DNA of 64,000 bases from Lactonifactor sp050944855 (GCA_050944855.1 JBMNRU010000002.1:1-64000), one strand, 5' to 3'. Shown: positions 1 to 7,894, counted from the stretch's first letter. The notes: a model not told the origin generated them from the letters alone. Translations and numbers: made by a program.

Positions 1-122
1 AATAACCTGTAACGGAGCAAAGATGGAGAGCCGTGTGCATTGAGAAATGCAAGCACGGTTCGGGGAGAGGACTGCACAAACCTACCTTAGAAATAAGGAA
101 AGGCGGTGCTTTCCTACTCTAC
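1..122 (+). mobile_element. 3' end of a group II intron inserted in orf14
   Basis: Positions 28-61 form a textbook 34-nt domain V. Nine pairs join 28-36 with 53-61, followed by a two-base AA bulge and a five-pair GCATT/AATGC stem capped by a GAGA tetraloop. The catalytic AGC triad is at 29-31. Domain VI can be drawn at about 74-110, with a distal CCTTA/TAAGG stem and GAAA loop. Splicing about position 122 would join to a reading frame encoding the C-terminus of Orf14. Tn5397 of Clostridioides difficile is known to carry a group II intron in orf14. The intron-encoded reverse transcriptase would lie upstream, outside the window. The exact 3' splice site is inferred. Confidence 0.85.
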
Positions 123-233
123 TATGTCGGAAACAATCAGATGTACCATGCCGGAAATCCAATCGGTTATACCGATTTGAACTCTGCCTATTGGCAACAG
201 CACATCATTTGTGCCGGAAGAATCAAACAATAG
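123..233 (+). CDS. 3' exon of orf14, NlpC/P60 cell wall hydrolase of the conjugation machinery (partial)
   Basis: The frame ending at TAG 231-233 encodes the tail YVGNNQMYHAGNPIGY, then ending YWQQHIICAGRIKQ. This is the C-terminal end of Tn916 Orf14, a bacteriophage-lysozyme/NlpC-P60 peptidoglycan hydrolase that opens the wall for conjugation. The upstream part of the same frame (33-122) reads through intron domains V and VI and is not real coding sequence. The gene depends on intron splicing for expression. The 5' exon is outside the window. tcpC follows 14 bases after the stop. Confidence 0.75.
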   Translation, partial: YVGNNQMYHAGNPIGYTDLNSAYWQQHIICAGRIKQ

Positions 234-247
234 AAAGGACTTGAAAT

Positions 248-1150
248 ATGTTTAAGAAGAAAGAAAAAACAGAGAAAGCACCTAAGAATAAGAAAGTGCG
301 TACCATGAAAGTCGGGACACATAAAAAATCTGTCCTGCTGTTGTGGGCGGTGCTTCTGGCAAGCACCAGTTTTGGTGTGTATAAGAACTTTACCGCCATT
401 GACACCCACACGGTACATGAAAAAGAAATCATTCAGCTAAGATTGAACGATACCAACGGTATTGAGAATTTTGTCAAGAACTTTGCGAAAGCCTATTATT
501 CATGGGATACCAGCAAGGAAGCCATTGAAGCAAGGACAGCGGAAATCAGTAAATACCTTACCAAAGAATTGCAGGACTTGAACGCCGATACCATCAGAAC
601 GGATATCCCAACCAGTGCGACCGTTACAAATGTGCTGGTCTGGAATGTAAAGCAGTCTGGAACGGACGATTTTACCGTTGCCTACGAAGTAGATCAGCAG
701 GTAAAAGAGGGAGAACAGACACAGGCAGTCACAGAAAACTACACCGTGACCGTTCATGTGGATAAGGACGGTGCAATGGTCATTACCCAGAATCCAACCC
801 TTGCTCCGGCAATGCAGAAATCAAAGTATGAACCGAAAGTACAGGAAACCGATGTCAGTGTCAGTTCCGACACAGTTAAGGATGCTACCGCTTTCTTGGA
901 AACATTCTTCAAACTGTACCCTACCGCTACGGAGAAAGAACTTGCCTACTATGTCAAAGACGGTGTGCTTGCTCCTGTATCCGGCGATTATGTATTTTCA
1001 GAACTGGAAAATCCTGTCTTTACCAAAGATGGCGATAACCTCAAGGTCAGTGTGTCTGTGAAATATCTGGATAACAAGTCGAAAATGACGCAAATCTCAC
1101 AGTATGAACTTGTGTTACATAAGGACGATAACTGGAAGATTATAGGATAA
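248..1150 (+). CDS. tcpC: TcpC-family conjugal transfer protein (Tn916 Orf13)
   Basis: This 300-residue protein is a bitopic membrane component of the Tn916-type type IV secretion channel. It has a basic cytoplasmic N-terminus (about residues 1-25), one membrane segment around residues 28-45, and an extracellular part made of two NTF2-like modules, about 60-170 and 210-300, as in the TcpC/conjugative transposon Orf13 family. The length is close to the family's usual 300-310 residues. The ATG is preceded by AGAAAGGA. It follows the orf14 exon directly, as in Tn916. No frameshift or missing segment is evident, so the protein should be functional if the rest of the transfer region is intact. Confidence 0.93.
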   Translation: MFKKKEKTEKAPKNKKVRTMKVGTHKKSVLLLWAVLLASTSFGVYKNFTAIDTHTVHEKEIIQLRLNDTNGIENFVKNFAKAYYSWDTSKEAIEARTAEISKYLTKELQDLNADTIRTDIPTSATVTNVLVWNVKQSGTDDFTVAYEVDQQVKEGEQTQAVTENYTVTVHVDKDGAMVITQNPTLAPAMQKSKYEPKVQETDVSVSSDTVKDATAFLETFFKLYPTATEKELAYYVKDGVLAPVSGDYVFSELENPVFTKDGDNLKVSVSVKYLDNKSKMTQISQYELVLHKDDNWKIIG

Positions 1151-1201
1151 GAATAAAATCTATGCTTAAAAGTGTAAGCACGGTTCAACTTGGTTGATAT
1201 T

Positions 1202-1230
1202 TTGCAGTAATCTTATTAGTACATTATAAT
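1202..1230 (+). promoter_or_regulatory. Candidate sigma-A promoter for the cargo operon
   Basis: TTGCAG (1202-1207), a 17-base spacer and a perfect TATAAT (1225-1230) lie in the 233-base gap between tcpC and the sigma gene. They would give a leader of about 145 bases before the GTG at 1384. The match is by eye only. The rest of the gap is AT-rich with no other clear element. Confidence 0.55.
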
Positions 1231-1383
1231 TGCCTTATGAGAGAAAAGTAGTGTGTAAAACAATTCGTTATTGTATTTTATGAAAAAATTAAATTTATAC
1301 TATCTTTTTATTGCTCTCAATCGTTATACATTATAGAACGGGATAAATATTTTGAACTTCTAATAATGAGAAAGGGGGATTTT

Positions 1384-1905
1384 GTGTATAATGATTTTCT
1401 ACTAATTAGAAAAATGAAGCAAGGTGATGATAATGCTTTTGATTTGTTTGTCCACAAGTATTATCAAGAAATTTTAAGCTACTGTTATCATCATTGTTTC
1501 GATCAAACATATGCGGAAGATTTAACGCAGGAAACTTTTATACGTTTTTTCACAAAATTGTCCGACTATCATTATAAAGGGAAAACACTGAATTATTTAT
1601 ATACGATAGCAGGTAATCTTTGTAAAGATTATTTAAAGAGGACAAAAGAAACACTTCTGGAAGAAAATGAATTTGAGGAAGAAAATCAAACGGAACAAAT
1701 TTTGAATAGAGTTTTGATAGAACAGATTTTAGAACAACTTCCAGATGATTCAAGAGAAGTGCTTACACTTTATTATTTTCAAGAACTAAAACTGACAGAA
1801 ATTTCTGATACATTGCAAATTGGACTTCCACTGGTAAAGTATCGTTTGCAAAAAGCAAGGAAACAGTTAAGGGAACTTCTCGGAAAGGAGGAATTAGATG
1901 AATAA
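1384..1905 (+). CDS. ECF-type sigma-70 family RNA polymerase sigma factor
   Basis: About 173 residues. Region 2 is near the N-terminus, with the core-binding and -10-recognition helices around YCYHHCFDQTYAEDLTQETF. Region 4 is at about 115-165, where LPDDSREVLTLYYFQELKLTEIS is followed by a helix-turn-helix ending YRLQKARKQLRELL. I chose GTG 1384 because AAAGGGGG lies at 1371-1378, six bases upstream; an ATG at 1366 in frame has no ribosome binding site and would overlap that motif. The gene overlaps the next one by eight bases, so a regulator and membrane partner pair is likely, with the partner possibly acting as anti-sigma. It presumably drives the downstream ABC transporter and vanY-like genes. 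Targets are unknown. Confidence 0.85.
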   Translation: MYNDFLLIRKMKQGDDNAFDLFVHKYYQEILSYCYHHCFDQTYAEDLTQETFIRFFTKLSDYHYKGKTLNYLYTIAGNLCKDYLKRTKETLLEENEFEEENQTEQILNRVLIEQILEQLPDDSREVLTLYYFQELKLTEISDTLQIGLPLVKYRLQKARKQLRELLGKEELDE

Positions 1906-2659
1906 GAAAGAAAAGATAAAAAAATATAGGGAAAGCGTACAAGTGGAAGCCAACGAAGAAAAAATACAGGAAACAATTTATAAATCTAAAAATGCCTTTT
2001 TTATGGCAGAGCAAGAACGAATGCTTTCTTACCATGACTTTTTGTGGACACAGCTTCGTGTGATACAAAAAAGATGGTGGGTTCTTCAATTTATGATTTT
2101 AGTTGCATTATGGATTGCTTTAAGTTCTATCCATGATGAAATATATCTAAAAAGAAGTATGGGTGTAGTAGCCACACTATTTGTAATCCTTATTATTCCC
2201 GAACTATGGAAAAACAGGTCATGTGAATGTATGGAAATAGAAGCTACTTCCTATTATTCATTAAAACAAGTATATGCCACACGTATGCTGTTATTTGGTG
2301 TTACAGATATTTTTTTGATAACTGTATTTTTAGGAGTCGTTTCAGCAGGTTTACATTATGAATTGTCAGAATTAGTAGTTCAATTTCTTTTTCCGCTTTG
2401 TGTAACTGCCTGTATCTGTTTCGGAATTTTATGCAGTAAACACTCTTTCAGTGAAACGGTTGCGATTGTTCTGTGTGTGATATGGAGTGCAGTATGGCTT
2501 TTTATTGTTTTAAATGAAAATGTATATATCATGGTTACGGTTCCCATCTGGTCAGCACTGCTGGGTGCAACAATACTTTTTATTGCTTTTGCTATATATC
2601 GTGTTTTAAAGAATTGTAATCAATATTTGGAGGTGTCATTTGATGAAATTAGAGCTTGA
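1898..2659 (+). CDS. Six-helix membrane protein co-translated with the sigma factor
   Basis: I do not recognise the family. The first 65 residues are charged and cytoplasmic. Six hydrophobic segments follow, at about 70-88, 95-112, 135-160, 165-185, 190-210 and 215-240. The ATG overlaps the sigma stop and has GAAAGGAGG upstream. The tail overlaps the ABC ATPase start. This position suggests either a membrane-bound anti-sigma or sensor with a soluble N-terminal sigma-binding region, or a second permease subunit for the ABC transporter; the topology alone cannot decide. The DNA is AT-rich, like the rest of the cargo. Confidence 0.7.
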   Translation: MNKKEKIKKYRESVQVEANEEKIQETIYKSKNAFFMAEQERMLSYHDFLWTQLRVIQKRWWVLQFMILVALWIALSSIHDEIYLKRSMGVVATLFVILIIPELWKNRSCECMEIEATSYYSLKQVYATRMLLFGVTDIFLITVFLGVVSAGLHYELSELVVQFLFPLCVTACICFGILCSKHSFSETVAIVLCVIWSAVWLFIVLNENVYIMVTVPIWSALLGATILFIAFAIYRVLKNCNQYLEVSFDEIRA

Positions 2660-3530
2660 TGGTTTAACAAAAGAATTTGGAGATTTTACGGCTGTCAATC
2701 ATATAAACCTCACTATGACAAATGGTGTGTATGGTCTTTTAGGTGTAAACGGAGCAGGAAAAACAACTTTAATGAGAATGTTGTGTACTCTTTTAAAGCC
2801 AACAAGCGGAACGATATGCTGTAATGGAAAAGATATTTTTAGTATGGACAGCGAATATCGTAAGCTGTTGGGGTATTTACCGCAGGATTTTGGATTTTAT
2901 CCTGAATTTACAGTGGAGGATTATTTACTTTATATTGGAGCGCTAAAAGGAATACGCCCTATTGTTGCAAAAAAGCGAGTAAAAGAATTGATTGCTAAGG
3001 TTGGTCTTTCAAAAGTAGCTCATAAAAAAATGAAAAAATTGTCTGGTGGTATGAAGCGCAGAGCCGGAATTGCACAGGCTATGTTGAATAATCCTAAGAT
3101 TTTAATACTTGATGAACCAACAGCAGGACTTGACCCAAATGAAAGAATTAGGTTTCGCAATTTGATTAGTGAGCTTTCAGAAGACAGGCTGGTGTTATTA
3201 TCGACACATATCGTTTCGGATATTGAGTATATTGCGAATGAAATCTGGTTGATGAAAGACGGAGAAATTCTGCATAAAGGAAGCATTGATGAATTGATAA
3301 ATTCTATGACAGAAGCGGTATGGGAATGCCTTGTACCGAAAAATAAGGTGTCTGATTTCATGGAAAAATATAAAATTTCCAATATGAAATCAGAAATAAA
3401 TCAAGTTATGCTACGAATTATTTCTCACAAAAAACCGGTTGGGAATGCAGTGCGTGTAGAAGCGTCACTGGAAGATGTATTTTTATATTATTTTGGAGAG
3501 AAAGCAGGTGATGAAAATGCTACGCTATGA
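2643..3530 (+). CDS. ABC transporter ATP-binding protein
   Basis: This ATPase subunit would power the permease encoded immediately downstream. Walker A is LGVNGAGKTTLMR near residues 35-47, the Q-loop YLPQDFGFYPEF follows, the signature is LSGGMKRR, Walker B is KILILDEPTAGLD, and the switch histidine is in LLSTHIVSD. The last 80 residues form the usual divergent C-terminal extension of exporter-type (DrrA/CcmA-like) ATPases. ATG 2643 is preferred over the TTG just upstream because TTGGAGGTG lies eight bases before it. The reading frame overlaps both neighbours, so translation is coupled. Export of a peptide or antibiotic is plausible in this cargo; the substrate is unknown. Confidence 0.93.
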   Translation: MKLELDGLTKEFGDFTAVNHINLTMTNGVYGLLGVNGAGKTTLMRMLCTLLKPTSGTICCNGKDIFSMDSEYRKLLGYLPQDFGFYPEFTVEDYLLYIGALKGIRPIVAKKRVKELIAKVGLSKVAHKKMKKLSGGMKRRAGIAQAMLNNPKILILDEPTAGLDPNERIRFRNLISELSEDRLVLLSTHIVSDIEYIANEIWLMKDGEILHKGSIDELINSMTEAVWECLVPKNKVSDFMEKYKISNMKSEINQVMLRIISHKKPVGNAVRVEASLEDVFLYYFGEKAGDENATL

Positions 3531-4728
3531 AATCAAAAAAGTGTTTTCTAAATCAAAAAATAGAATTGCTGTTATCGTATTATTCGTAATACTGGTGATA
3601 ACAAGTATTTTAACGATTAACAAGGTGGAATTTGTTGATGAAAACGGAAATTCTTCTGTTGGAATTTCGGCTTCAAGAGATTTAAGAGAAGCTAAAAACC
3701 AATGGGCAGGTTATTTAACCACTGATACATTGAGTAAGGCACTGGAAGAAAACAAGACAATTAACAGTTCGAAAGAGGCATTGTCGGATGACATTACAGA
3801 GCAAAATAAGGCATATGCAAAAAAGCAGGGCATAGCTGGTATTATGGATGTCATCATTTATGCATTCAGTGATTATAGAGATTACAATTATTATGTGCCG
3901 GATCATATTTCTGATGATGAAGTTGGAACTATCTATGAAAGAAGAATTTCTACTTTAAAAAATTGGCTTGAGTCTGGAGGAGAAACATTTTCGCAGGCAG
4001 AAAAAGATTTTATGATTCAGAAATATGAAGAACTGAAAACGCCATTTTACTATGAATATATAGACGGTTGGTCTGCATTATTGCAAAATATATCAACCTT
4101 TATTCTGATGCTGGCTTTAGTCATCGGTTTTCTGGTATCCGGGATATTTTCGGATGAATTTCAGTCAAAAGCAGACTCCATTTTTTTCTCTGCACGATTT
4201 GGAAGAAGCAAGGGGATTTCTGCAAAGGTAGGAGCAGGATTTTGTATTACTACAGGATTTTATCTGATGTTTGTATTTTTATATACGTTTATTGTACTTT
4301 TTGTATTAGGTGCAGACGGTGCAAACTGTCCAATCCAGTTAGATTTGTGGAGAAGTGTTTATAATATTACTTTTTTACAGGCATATCTTTTTATTGTTGT
4401 TGGGGGATATATTGGAACTGTATTTGCTTCTACGCTTGCAATGATTGTATCAGCACTCACACGCTCTACTCCAACTGCGATTATTGTACCATTCATTGTG
4501 TTATGTGCATTTCCGTTTTTAAGCAGAATTATTACATTGCCGGGATTATGCTCGTTCTTTCCAGACCAGCTATTAGAAGTTTATTTAGATATTAAAGAAG
4601 CTGGACTTATAACATTGGGAAATAAAGTAACCACAATAGCAACCGTTATTGTTCCTGTATATGCAGTGACATGTCTGGTTTTTCAACCTATACTGTACAG
4701 GGTTTACAAAAAGGTGGAGATAAAATAA
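3511..4728 (+). CDS. ABC-2 type transporter permease
   Basis: About 405 residues. One membrane segment lies near residues 15-35. A large extracellular loop of about 150 residues follows, then five or more helices between residues 190 and 400, with the ABC-2 core pattern. The ATG at 3511 (MKMLRYEIKK) lies inside the ATPase 3' end with GCAGGTG in front; an earlier in-frame ATG at 3475 has no ribosome binding site. It forms the transport channel for the preceding ATPase. The long external loop is typical of lantibiotic-immunity or bacitracin-type exporters, but the substrate is not shown by sequence. Confidence 0.88.
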   Translation: MKMLRYEIKKVFSKSKNRIAVIVLFVILVITSILTINKVEFVDENGNSSVGISASRDLREAKNQWAGYLTTDTLSKALEENKTINSSKEALSDDITEQNKAYAKKQGIAGIMDVIIYAFSDYRDYNYYVPDHISDDEVGTIYERRISTLKNWLESGGETFSQAEKDFMIQKYEELKTPFYYEYIDGWSALLQNISTFILMLALVIGFLVSGIFSDEFQSKADSIFFSARFGRSKGISAKVGAGFCITTGFYLMFVFLYTFIVLFVLGADGANCPIQLDLWRSVYNITFLQAYLFIVVGGYIGTVFASTLAMIVSALTRSTPTAIIVPFIVLCAFPFLSRIITLPGLCSFFPDQLLEVYLDIKEAGLITLGNKVTTIATVIVPVYAVTCLVFQPILYRVYKKVEIK

Positions 4729-5433
4729 TTGAAACGATATAAAAGACGAAGAAGATTTAAAGTTAAAAAACTTTTTATCCTGTTATTTATAGTAATGTTA
4801 TGTGCGATGGCAGGAAAGTTTCTTAATTCATTTTTTACAATGCCTTTTCTTGGTAGCATAACACATCATATAGCCAGTGAAGATAATGGCTGGAATTTGA
4901 TTCTTGTAAATCATGATAATTATATTCCTGCTGATTATAAAGTACAGCTTACAGAATTATCAAACGGTAAAAAGGTTGATTCCAGAATTTACCCAGAGTT
5001 GCAGGAAATGTTCGATGACGCAAGAGCACAAGGATATAGTTTATTTGTCAGAGAGGGATATAGGACACAGGAAGAACAGCAACAACTAATGGACGAAAAA
5101 ATAGAAGTATATGAAAATGAGGGGAAATCAAAGTCAGAAGCAAAAAAACTTGCAGAGCAATGGGTGGCGATTCCCGGAACAAGTGAACATCAGCTTGGTA
5201 TTGCGGTCGATATAAACGCAGATACTACAAAAAGTTCAAGTGATGATGTTTATAAATGGCTTGAGGAAAATGCTCATACATATGGGTTTATAAAGCGTTA
5301 TCCCTCAAATAAGACGGATATAACAGGTGTTATAAATGAACCTTGGCATTACAGATATGTTGGGAAAGAAGTTGCGTCGGAAATATACTCTCAAGGAATT
5401 TGTTTGGAAGAATATATAGATACACTAGACTAG
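4729..5433 (+). CDS. VanY-type D-alanyl-D-alanine carboxypeptidase, membrane anchored
   Basis: A peptidase M15B that trims the terminal D-alanine from peptidoglycan stem peptides. The zinc-site motif SEHQLGIAVDI (SxHxxGxAxD) is present, as is the second motif EPWHYRYVG. A basic start and one hydrophobic segment (about residues 12-34) make it a signal-anchored surface enzyme. The start is the TTG directly after the permease stop, with GGTGGAG upstream. Being the last gene of the sigma-ABC operon, it suggests a cell-wall protection role, such as against lantibiotics or glycopeptides. No vanH/A/X genes are visible here, so this is not by itself a vancomycin-resistance cluster. Confidence 0.9.
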   Translation: MKRYKRRRRFKVKKLFILLFIVMLCAMAGKFLNSFFTMPFLGSITHHIASEDNGWNLILVNHDNYIPADYKVQLTELSNGKKVDSRIYPELQEMFDDARAQGYSLFVREGYRTQEEQQQLMDEKIEVYENEGKSKSEAKKLAEQWVAIPGTSEHQLGIAVDINADTTKSSSDDVYKWLEENAHTYGFIKRYPSNKTDITGVINEPWHYRYVGKEVASEIYSQGICLEEYIDTLD

Positions 5434-5449
5434 TATGGAGGTTGAACGT

Positions 5450-5629
5450 ATGGAATGGATTTACTGTCCTAATTGTAATAACAAGACACGAATAAAAATA
5501 AGATTAGATACGGAATTGATAAATTTTCCATTGTTCTGTCCGAAGTGCAGACATGAAACTTTAATCAATGTTAAGTGTGGAAAAATAGCTATTATCAAAG
5601 AGCCAGACGCTAAGACGCAGAGCCGATAA
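5450..5629 (+). CDS. Cysteine-rich KTR domain protein (Tn916 orf6-like)
   Basis: A 59-residue zinc-ribbon-like protein found in nearly all Tn916-type elements after the cargo. Two CxxC pairs, CPNC and CPKC, flank the KTR motif of NNKTRIKIR, and the tail EPDAKTQSR is the family hallmark. The ATG at 5450 is favoured because TGGAGGT at 5437-5442 is spaced for it; the ATG at 5435 overlaps this site. The function is unknown. The stop codon lies inside the stem of the terminator. Confidence 0.9.
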   Translation: MEWIYCPNCNNKTRIKIRLDTELINFPLFCPKCRHETLINVKCGKIAIIKEPDAKTQSR

Positions 5630-5669
5630 TGCCGAGAACATATATCTTGGGTTATCGGCTCTTATTTGT
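5620..5669 (+). terminator. Rho-independent terminator after the KTR gene
   Basis: GAGCCGATAA (5620-5629) pairs perfectly with TTATCGGCTC (5652-5661) and is followed by TTATTTGTT. The 22-base loop is long. The structure overlaps the KTR stop codon, ends the cargo transcript and separates it from the opposite-strand orf9. Confidence 0.8.
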
Positions 5670-5726
5670 TACCTGCTGAGCAGATCAACAGATAAGTATA
5701 GAAAAACAGAGAAAATAAGAAGCAAG

Positions 5727-6086
5727 TTACTTCTTATTCTCTCTGCTGTTTAAGATGCCATCAATCGTACCTTGAATGATTTTTAATTCGTTATCAGTCA
5801 ATAAATCAAGTGATGAGTCTATCTGACGGCGAACTGTACTTTTCTCAGCTTTTTTCGATGGATAGAAATACTCGTCAACAGATATATTGAACATGGTAAC
5901 TAAATCATGGAATAGTTGAAAGCTGGGGTGTTTTCCGATATTTTCAATATCTGCGATATGCCGTTCTCCGTAAAAGACCTTATCGCCTAAATCGTTTCTG
6001 GAAAGCCCTGCTTTCTCTCTGGCTTCTCTGATTGCCAGTCCTAAAGGACGAAAATCAAAGCTGTGTGTATCTTTCTTTTTTCTCAT
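5727..6086 (-). CDS. Helix-turn-helix repressor, Tn916 Orf9 family
   Basis: 119 residues. An XRE-type helix-turn-helix (about residues 14-68) contains AREKAGLSRNDLGDKVFYGERHIADIE, followed by a short C-terminal dimer region. In Tn916, Orf9 represses the orf7-orf8 regulatory module that leads into xis, int and transfer gene transcription. It is transcribed toward the cargo terminator and divergently from orf7. A large dyad directly upstream (6090-6130) could be its own operator. Confidence 0.9.
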   Translation of the reverse strand: MRKKKDTHSFDFRPLGLAIREAREKAGLSRNDLGDKVFYGERHIADIENIGKHPSFQLFHDLVTMFNISVDEYFYPSKKAEKSTVRRQIDSSLDLLTDNELKIIQGTIDGILNSRENKK

Positions 6087-6089
6087 TTT

Positions 6090-6130
6090 TAATCACCTAG
6101 CATGAGTTTATACTTCATGTTATGTGATTA
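6090..6130. promoter_or_regulatory. Candidate operator upstream of the Orf9 repressor
   Basis: A dyad with outer arms TAATCAC (6090-6096) and GTGATTA (6124-6130) and inner arms CATGA (6101-6105) and TCATG (6115-6119) begins four bases before the Orf9 start. Its position suits autoregulation. No footprint knowledge is used; this is read from sequence symmetry alone. Confidence 0.45.
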
Positions 6131-6581
6131 GAATGTGTTAAAAACTCATATTATATGCACTATAAATTCAATAAAAATATTACCTTGTTCGGTAAATAAA
6201 AAAAACCGTTCTGTGGGTAATCTCTTTTATAATGTCCAAAATATAGGGACGGTTTTGGTATAACCAGAGCTGTCCTTTTTCTATTTTCACAGGCTTGCTC
6301 TGGTCAAGGAGCAATTTGTGATTCTAAGTAAAATAGACAGTCTATACCGACAACCGAATTTATTCCGTCTTTTTCTTAGTACATCATCAGTCCTTGAACA
6401 TGAATTAAAAACTCATATATCAGATGTTTTAAAAACAGTCTATTTGTTGTTAGTACAAATAGGCTGTTTTTATATTTATAAAAAATTTTTCGATTCTGCA
6501 ACAAATCACACCCTGCCGTACAGATATGGTGCGGAAAGAGGGATACATACTTTTCACTTCATAGCGAAAGGGGGTGTGATT
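6131..6581 (+). promoter_or_regulatory. Leader region of orf7 with a terminator-like hairpin
   Basis: This gap contains no convincing gene. At 6431-6471, AAAAACAGTCTATTTGT pairs with ACAAATAGGCTGTTTTT with one G-T wobble over 17 pairs and a seven-base loop, followed by TATATTTAT: a strong terminator-like hairpin 110 bases before orf7. A TATAAT at 6228-6233 could be a -10 box, and AAAACCGT (6202-6209) and ACGGTTTT (6249-6256) form a looser inverted repeat. An attenuation-type switch in front of orf7 is a reasonable inference. Confidence 0.55.
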
Positions 6582-7013
6582 TTGAAACCATCAGACTTCC
6601 AAAAGACAATACAGTGTCAGTTTGACTGTAAGCTCAAAAAGGTTGTGAAAGGCATTGTCCGTAACTACCGCAAGGAATTAGCCAGACGACAGGCAAAGGA
6701 AGTATCCTTTTGTGAGCTTCCAGAGATTGTTGTTGAGAAATTGATTGTATGGGACGATTACGAAAGTGAATATACAACATTCGATGTGTGCGGTACAGAA
6801 ATCCGTGTACTTGATGAAGAACTTGCAGAAGCACTGAAACAGTTGCCGGAGCAGAGTCGGAACATTGTATTGATGTTTTTCTTCTTGGATATGAGCGATT
6901 CGGAGATAGGCGAAAAGCTGAACATCAACCGAAGCACATCATACAGGCACAGAAGAAAATCACTTGAAGAAATCAAAAAGCAGTTAAAGGAGAAGAAAAC
7001 AAATGAAAAATAA
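6582..7013 (+). CDS. Sigma-70-like regulator, Tn916 Orf7
   Basis: About 143 residues. The C-terminal half is a sigma region-4 helix-turn-helix: LPEQSRNIVLMFFFLDMSDSEIGEKLNIN followed by STSYRHRRKSLEEI. I place the start at TTG 6582 because AAAGGGGG at 6567-6574 sits seven bases upstream and the product then matches the 140-residue family length. The longer frame from 6318 would run through the leader hairpin. In Tn916 this protein with Orf8 activates transcription toward xis, int and onward through the circularised element. It overlaps orf8 by 11 bases. Confidence 0.88.
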   Translation: MKPSDFQKTIQCQFDCKLKKVVKGIVRNYRKELARRQAKEVSFCELPEIVVEKLIVWDDYESEYTTFDVCGTEIRVLDEELAEALKQLPEQSRNIVLMFFFLDMSDSEIGEKLNINRSTSYRHRRKSLEEIKKQLKEKKTNEK

Positions 7014-7242
7014 GCAACACACACTTCCATCATTTTTTCTCATATCATCAGCCGTGGACGGTAACGAAAACGCCATAGAAAAGCTGTTGTTATTCTATGA
7101 AGCCTACATATCAAAATGCTGTTTACGCCCGTTTTACGATGAATACGGCAACGTATACATTGTGGTTGATATGGAATTAAAGGGGCGTATCAGAGAAGCC
7201 CTTTTAAAAATGATATGTGAATTTGAAATAGACGAACATTAA
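7003..7242 (+). CDS. Tn916 Orf8-like helix-turn-helix protein
   Basis: A 79-residue protein with the start MKNKQHTLPSFFLISSAVDG and a conserved core (ENAIEKLLLFYEAYISKCCL), as in Orf8 of the Tn916 family. It is a partner of Orf7 in regulating transfer gene expression. The ATG overlaps the 3' end of orf7 and has AGGAGAAG eight bases ahead, so the two are translationally coupled. The family is annotated as a helix-turn-helix domain protein; the fold is not obvious by eye. Confidence 0.85.
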   Translation: MKNKQHTLPSFFLISSAVDGNENAIEKLLLFYEAYISKCCLRPFYDEYGNVYIVVDMELKGRIREALLKMICEFEIDEH

Positions 7243-7699
7243 GTAATCTTTGAGCGGAGCATGATTTAACAAACTCCCCTCTTTCCTGTTCCGCTTTTTC
7301 TTATCATTCTGTATCAGTCCATTTGCAAAAATGAATTGATACAGGCTGACAAGAGCCTAACAGTTCTTTGACAAGTGAATAAAGCAGTCAGATACGTTTG
7401 TGCTTGCAGTGAGCCATCAGAGGTTGTACGCCGTGACTTTTCCAATCGGGAGATAGCGATTCATGCAATGATCTGGGAGCGACCGTTGGAAAAGTCGTTC
7501 TGCCATGACCTGCAACACAGGATAATGATACACCCGTATGACACGGTTCAGCCCACAGGAATGGGAATGGTTGAGATACCAGCGGAGCTTGCCGAAGCCG
7601 TCTGATTGCTTGTAAAAAGCACATGGTAAAGGAGAGTGATACTTTTACTGGTGTGCAGAAAATGACGATAATACAGGTCGGTAAAAGGAGGGCTGACAG
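7243..7699 (+). other. 457-base region between orf8 and xis
   Basis: No gene is certain here. A 76-codon GTG frame (7375-7605) has acceptable codons but no ribosome binding site and no family I recognise. GACTTTTCCAA at 7434-7444 and TTGGAAAAGTC at 7485-7495 form a perfect 11-base inverted repeat with 40 bases between. TTGACA at 7368-7373 could be a -35 box but has only a weak -10. In Tn916 this interval carries the promoter region feeding xis and int. Confidence 0.4.
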
Positions 7700-7894
7700 A
7701 TGAACAAAACAAAAGAAAGACCAATCTCACAGCCGATAACGGTAAATATAGATAAATTGTCTGCAATGCTATCTTGTGGTCATGCTACTGCAAGAAAGAT
7801 TGGAGAACAGGCAGGAGCAAAAATTGTGATTGGACGTAGGGTTCTTTATTCGGTAGAAAAAGTCAAAAATTACCTCTCATATTTGGAAGAATAG
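7700..7894 (+). CDS. xis: Excisionase, Tn916 Xis family
   Basis: A 64-residue winged-helix recombination directionality factor. The core DKLSAMLSCGHATARKIGEQAG is the helix-turn-helix of the family, and GRRVLYSVEKVKNYL is the wing and C-terminal helix. It bends the element ends so that Int can excise the circle. AAAAGGAGGG lies 10 bases upstream of the ATG. The length is normal (Tn916 Xis has 67 residues). It directly precedes int. Confidence 0.93.
   Translation: MNKTKERPISQPITVNIDKLSAMLSCGHATARKIGEQAGAKIVIGRRVLYSVEKVKNYLSYLEE

Noticed and set aside
1176..1186. AAGCACGGTTC, an 11-base match to the 3' half of intron domain V, after tcpC
   Set aside because: The complementary 5' half of the stem is absent and only 11 bases match; probably chance or a tiny relic.
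6318..6581. 88-codon N-terminal extension of orf7
   Set aside because: It reads through a strong hairpin, has no ribosome binding site and is not part of the Tn916 Orf7 family; the TTG at 6582 has a good site.
7375..7605. 76-codon GTG frame between orf8 and xis
   Set aside because: No ribosome binding site, no recognisable family, and the interval is a regulatory region in Tn916; kept only as a comment in the region entry.
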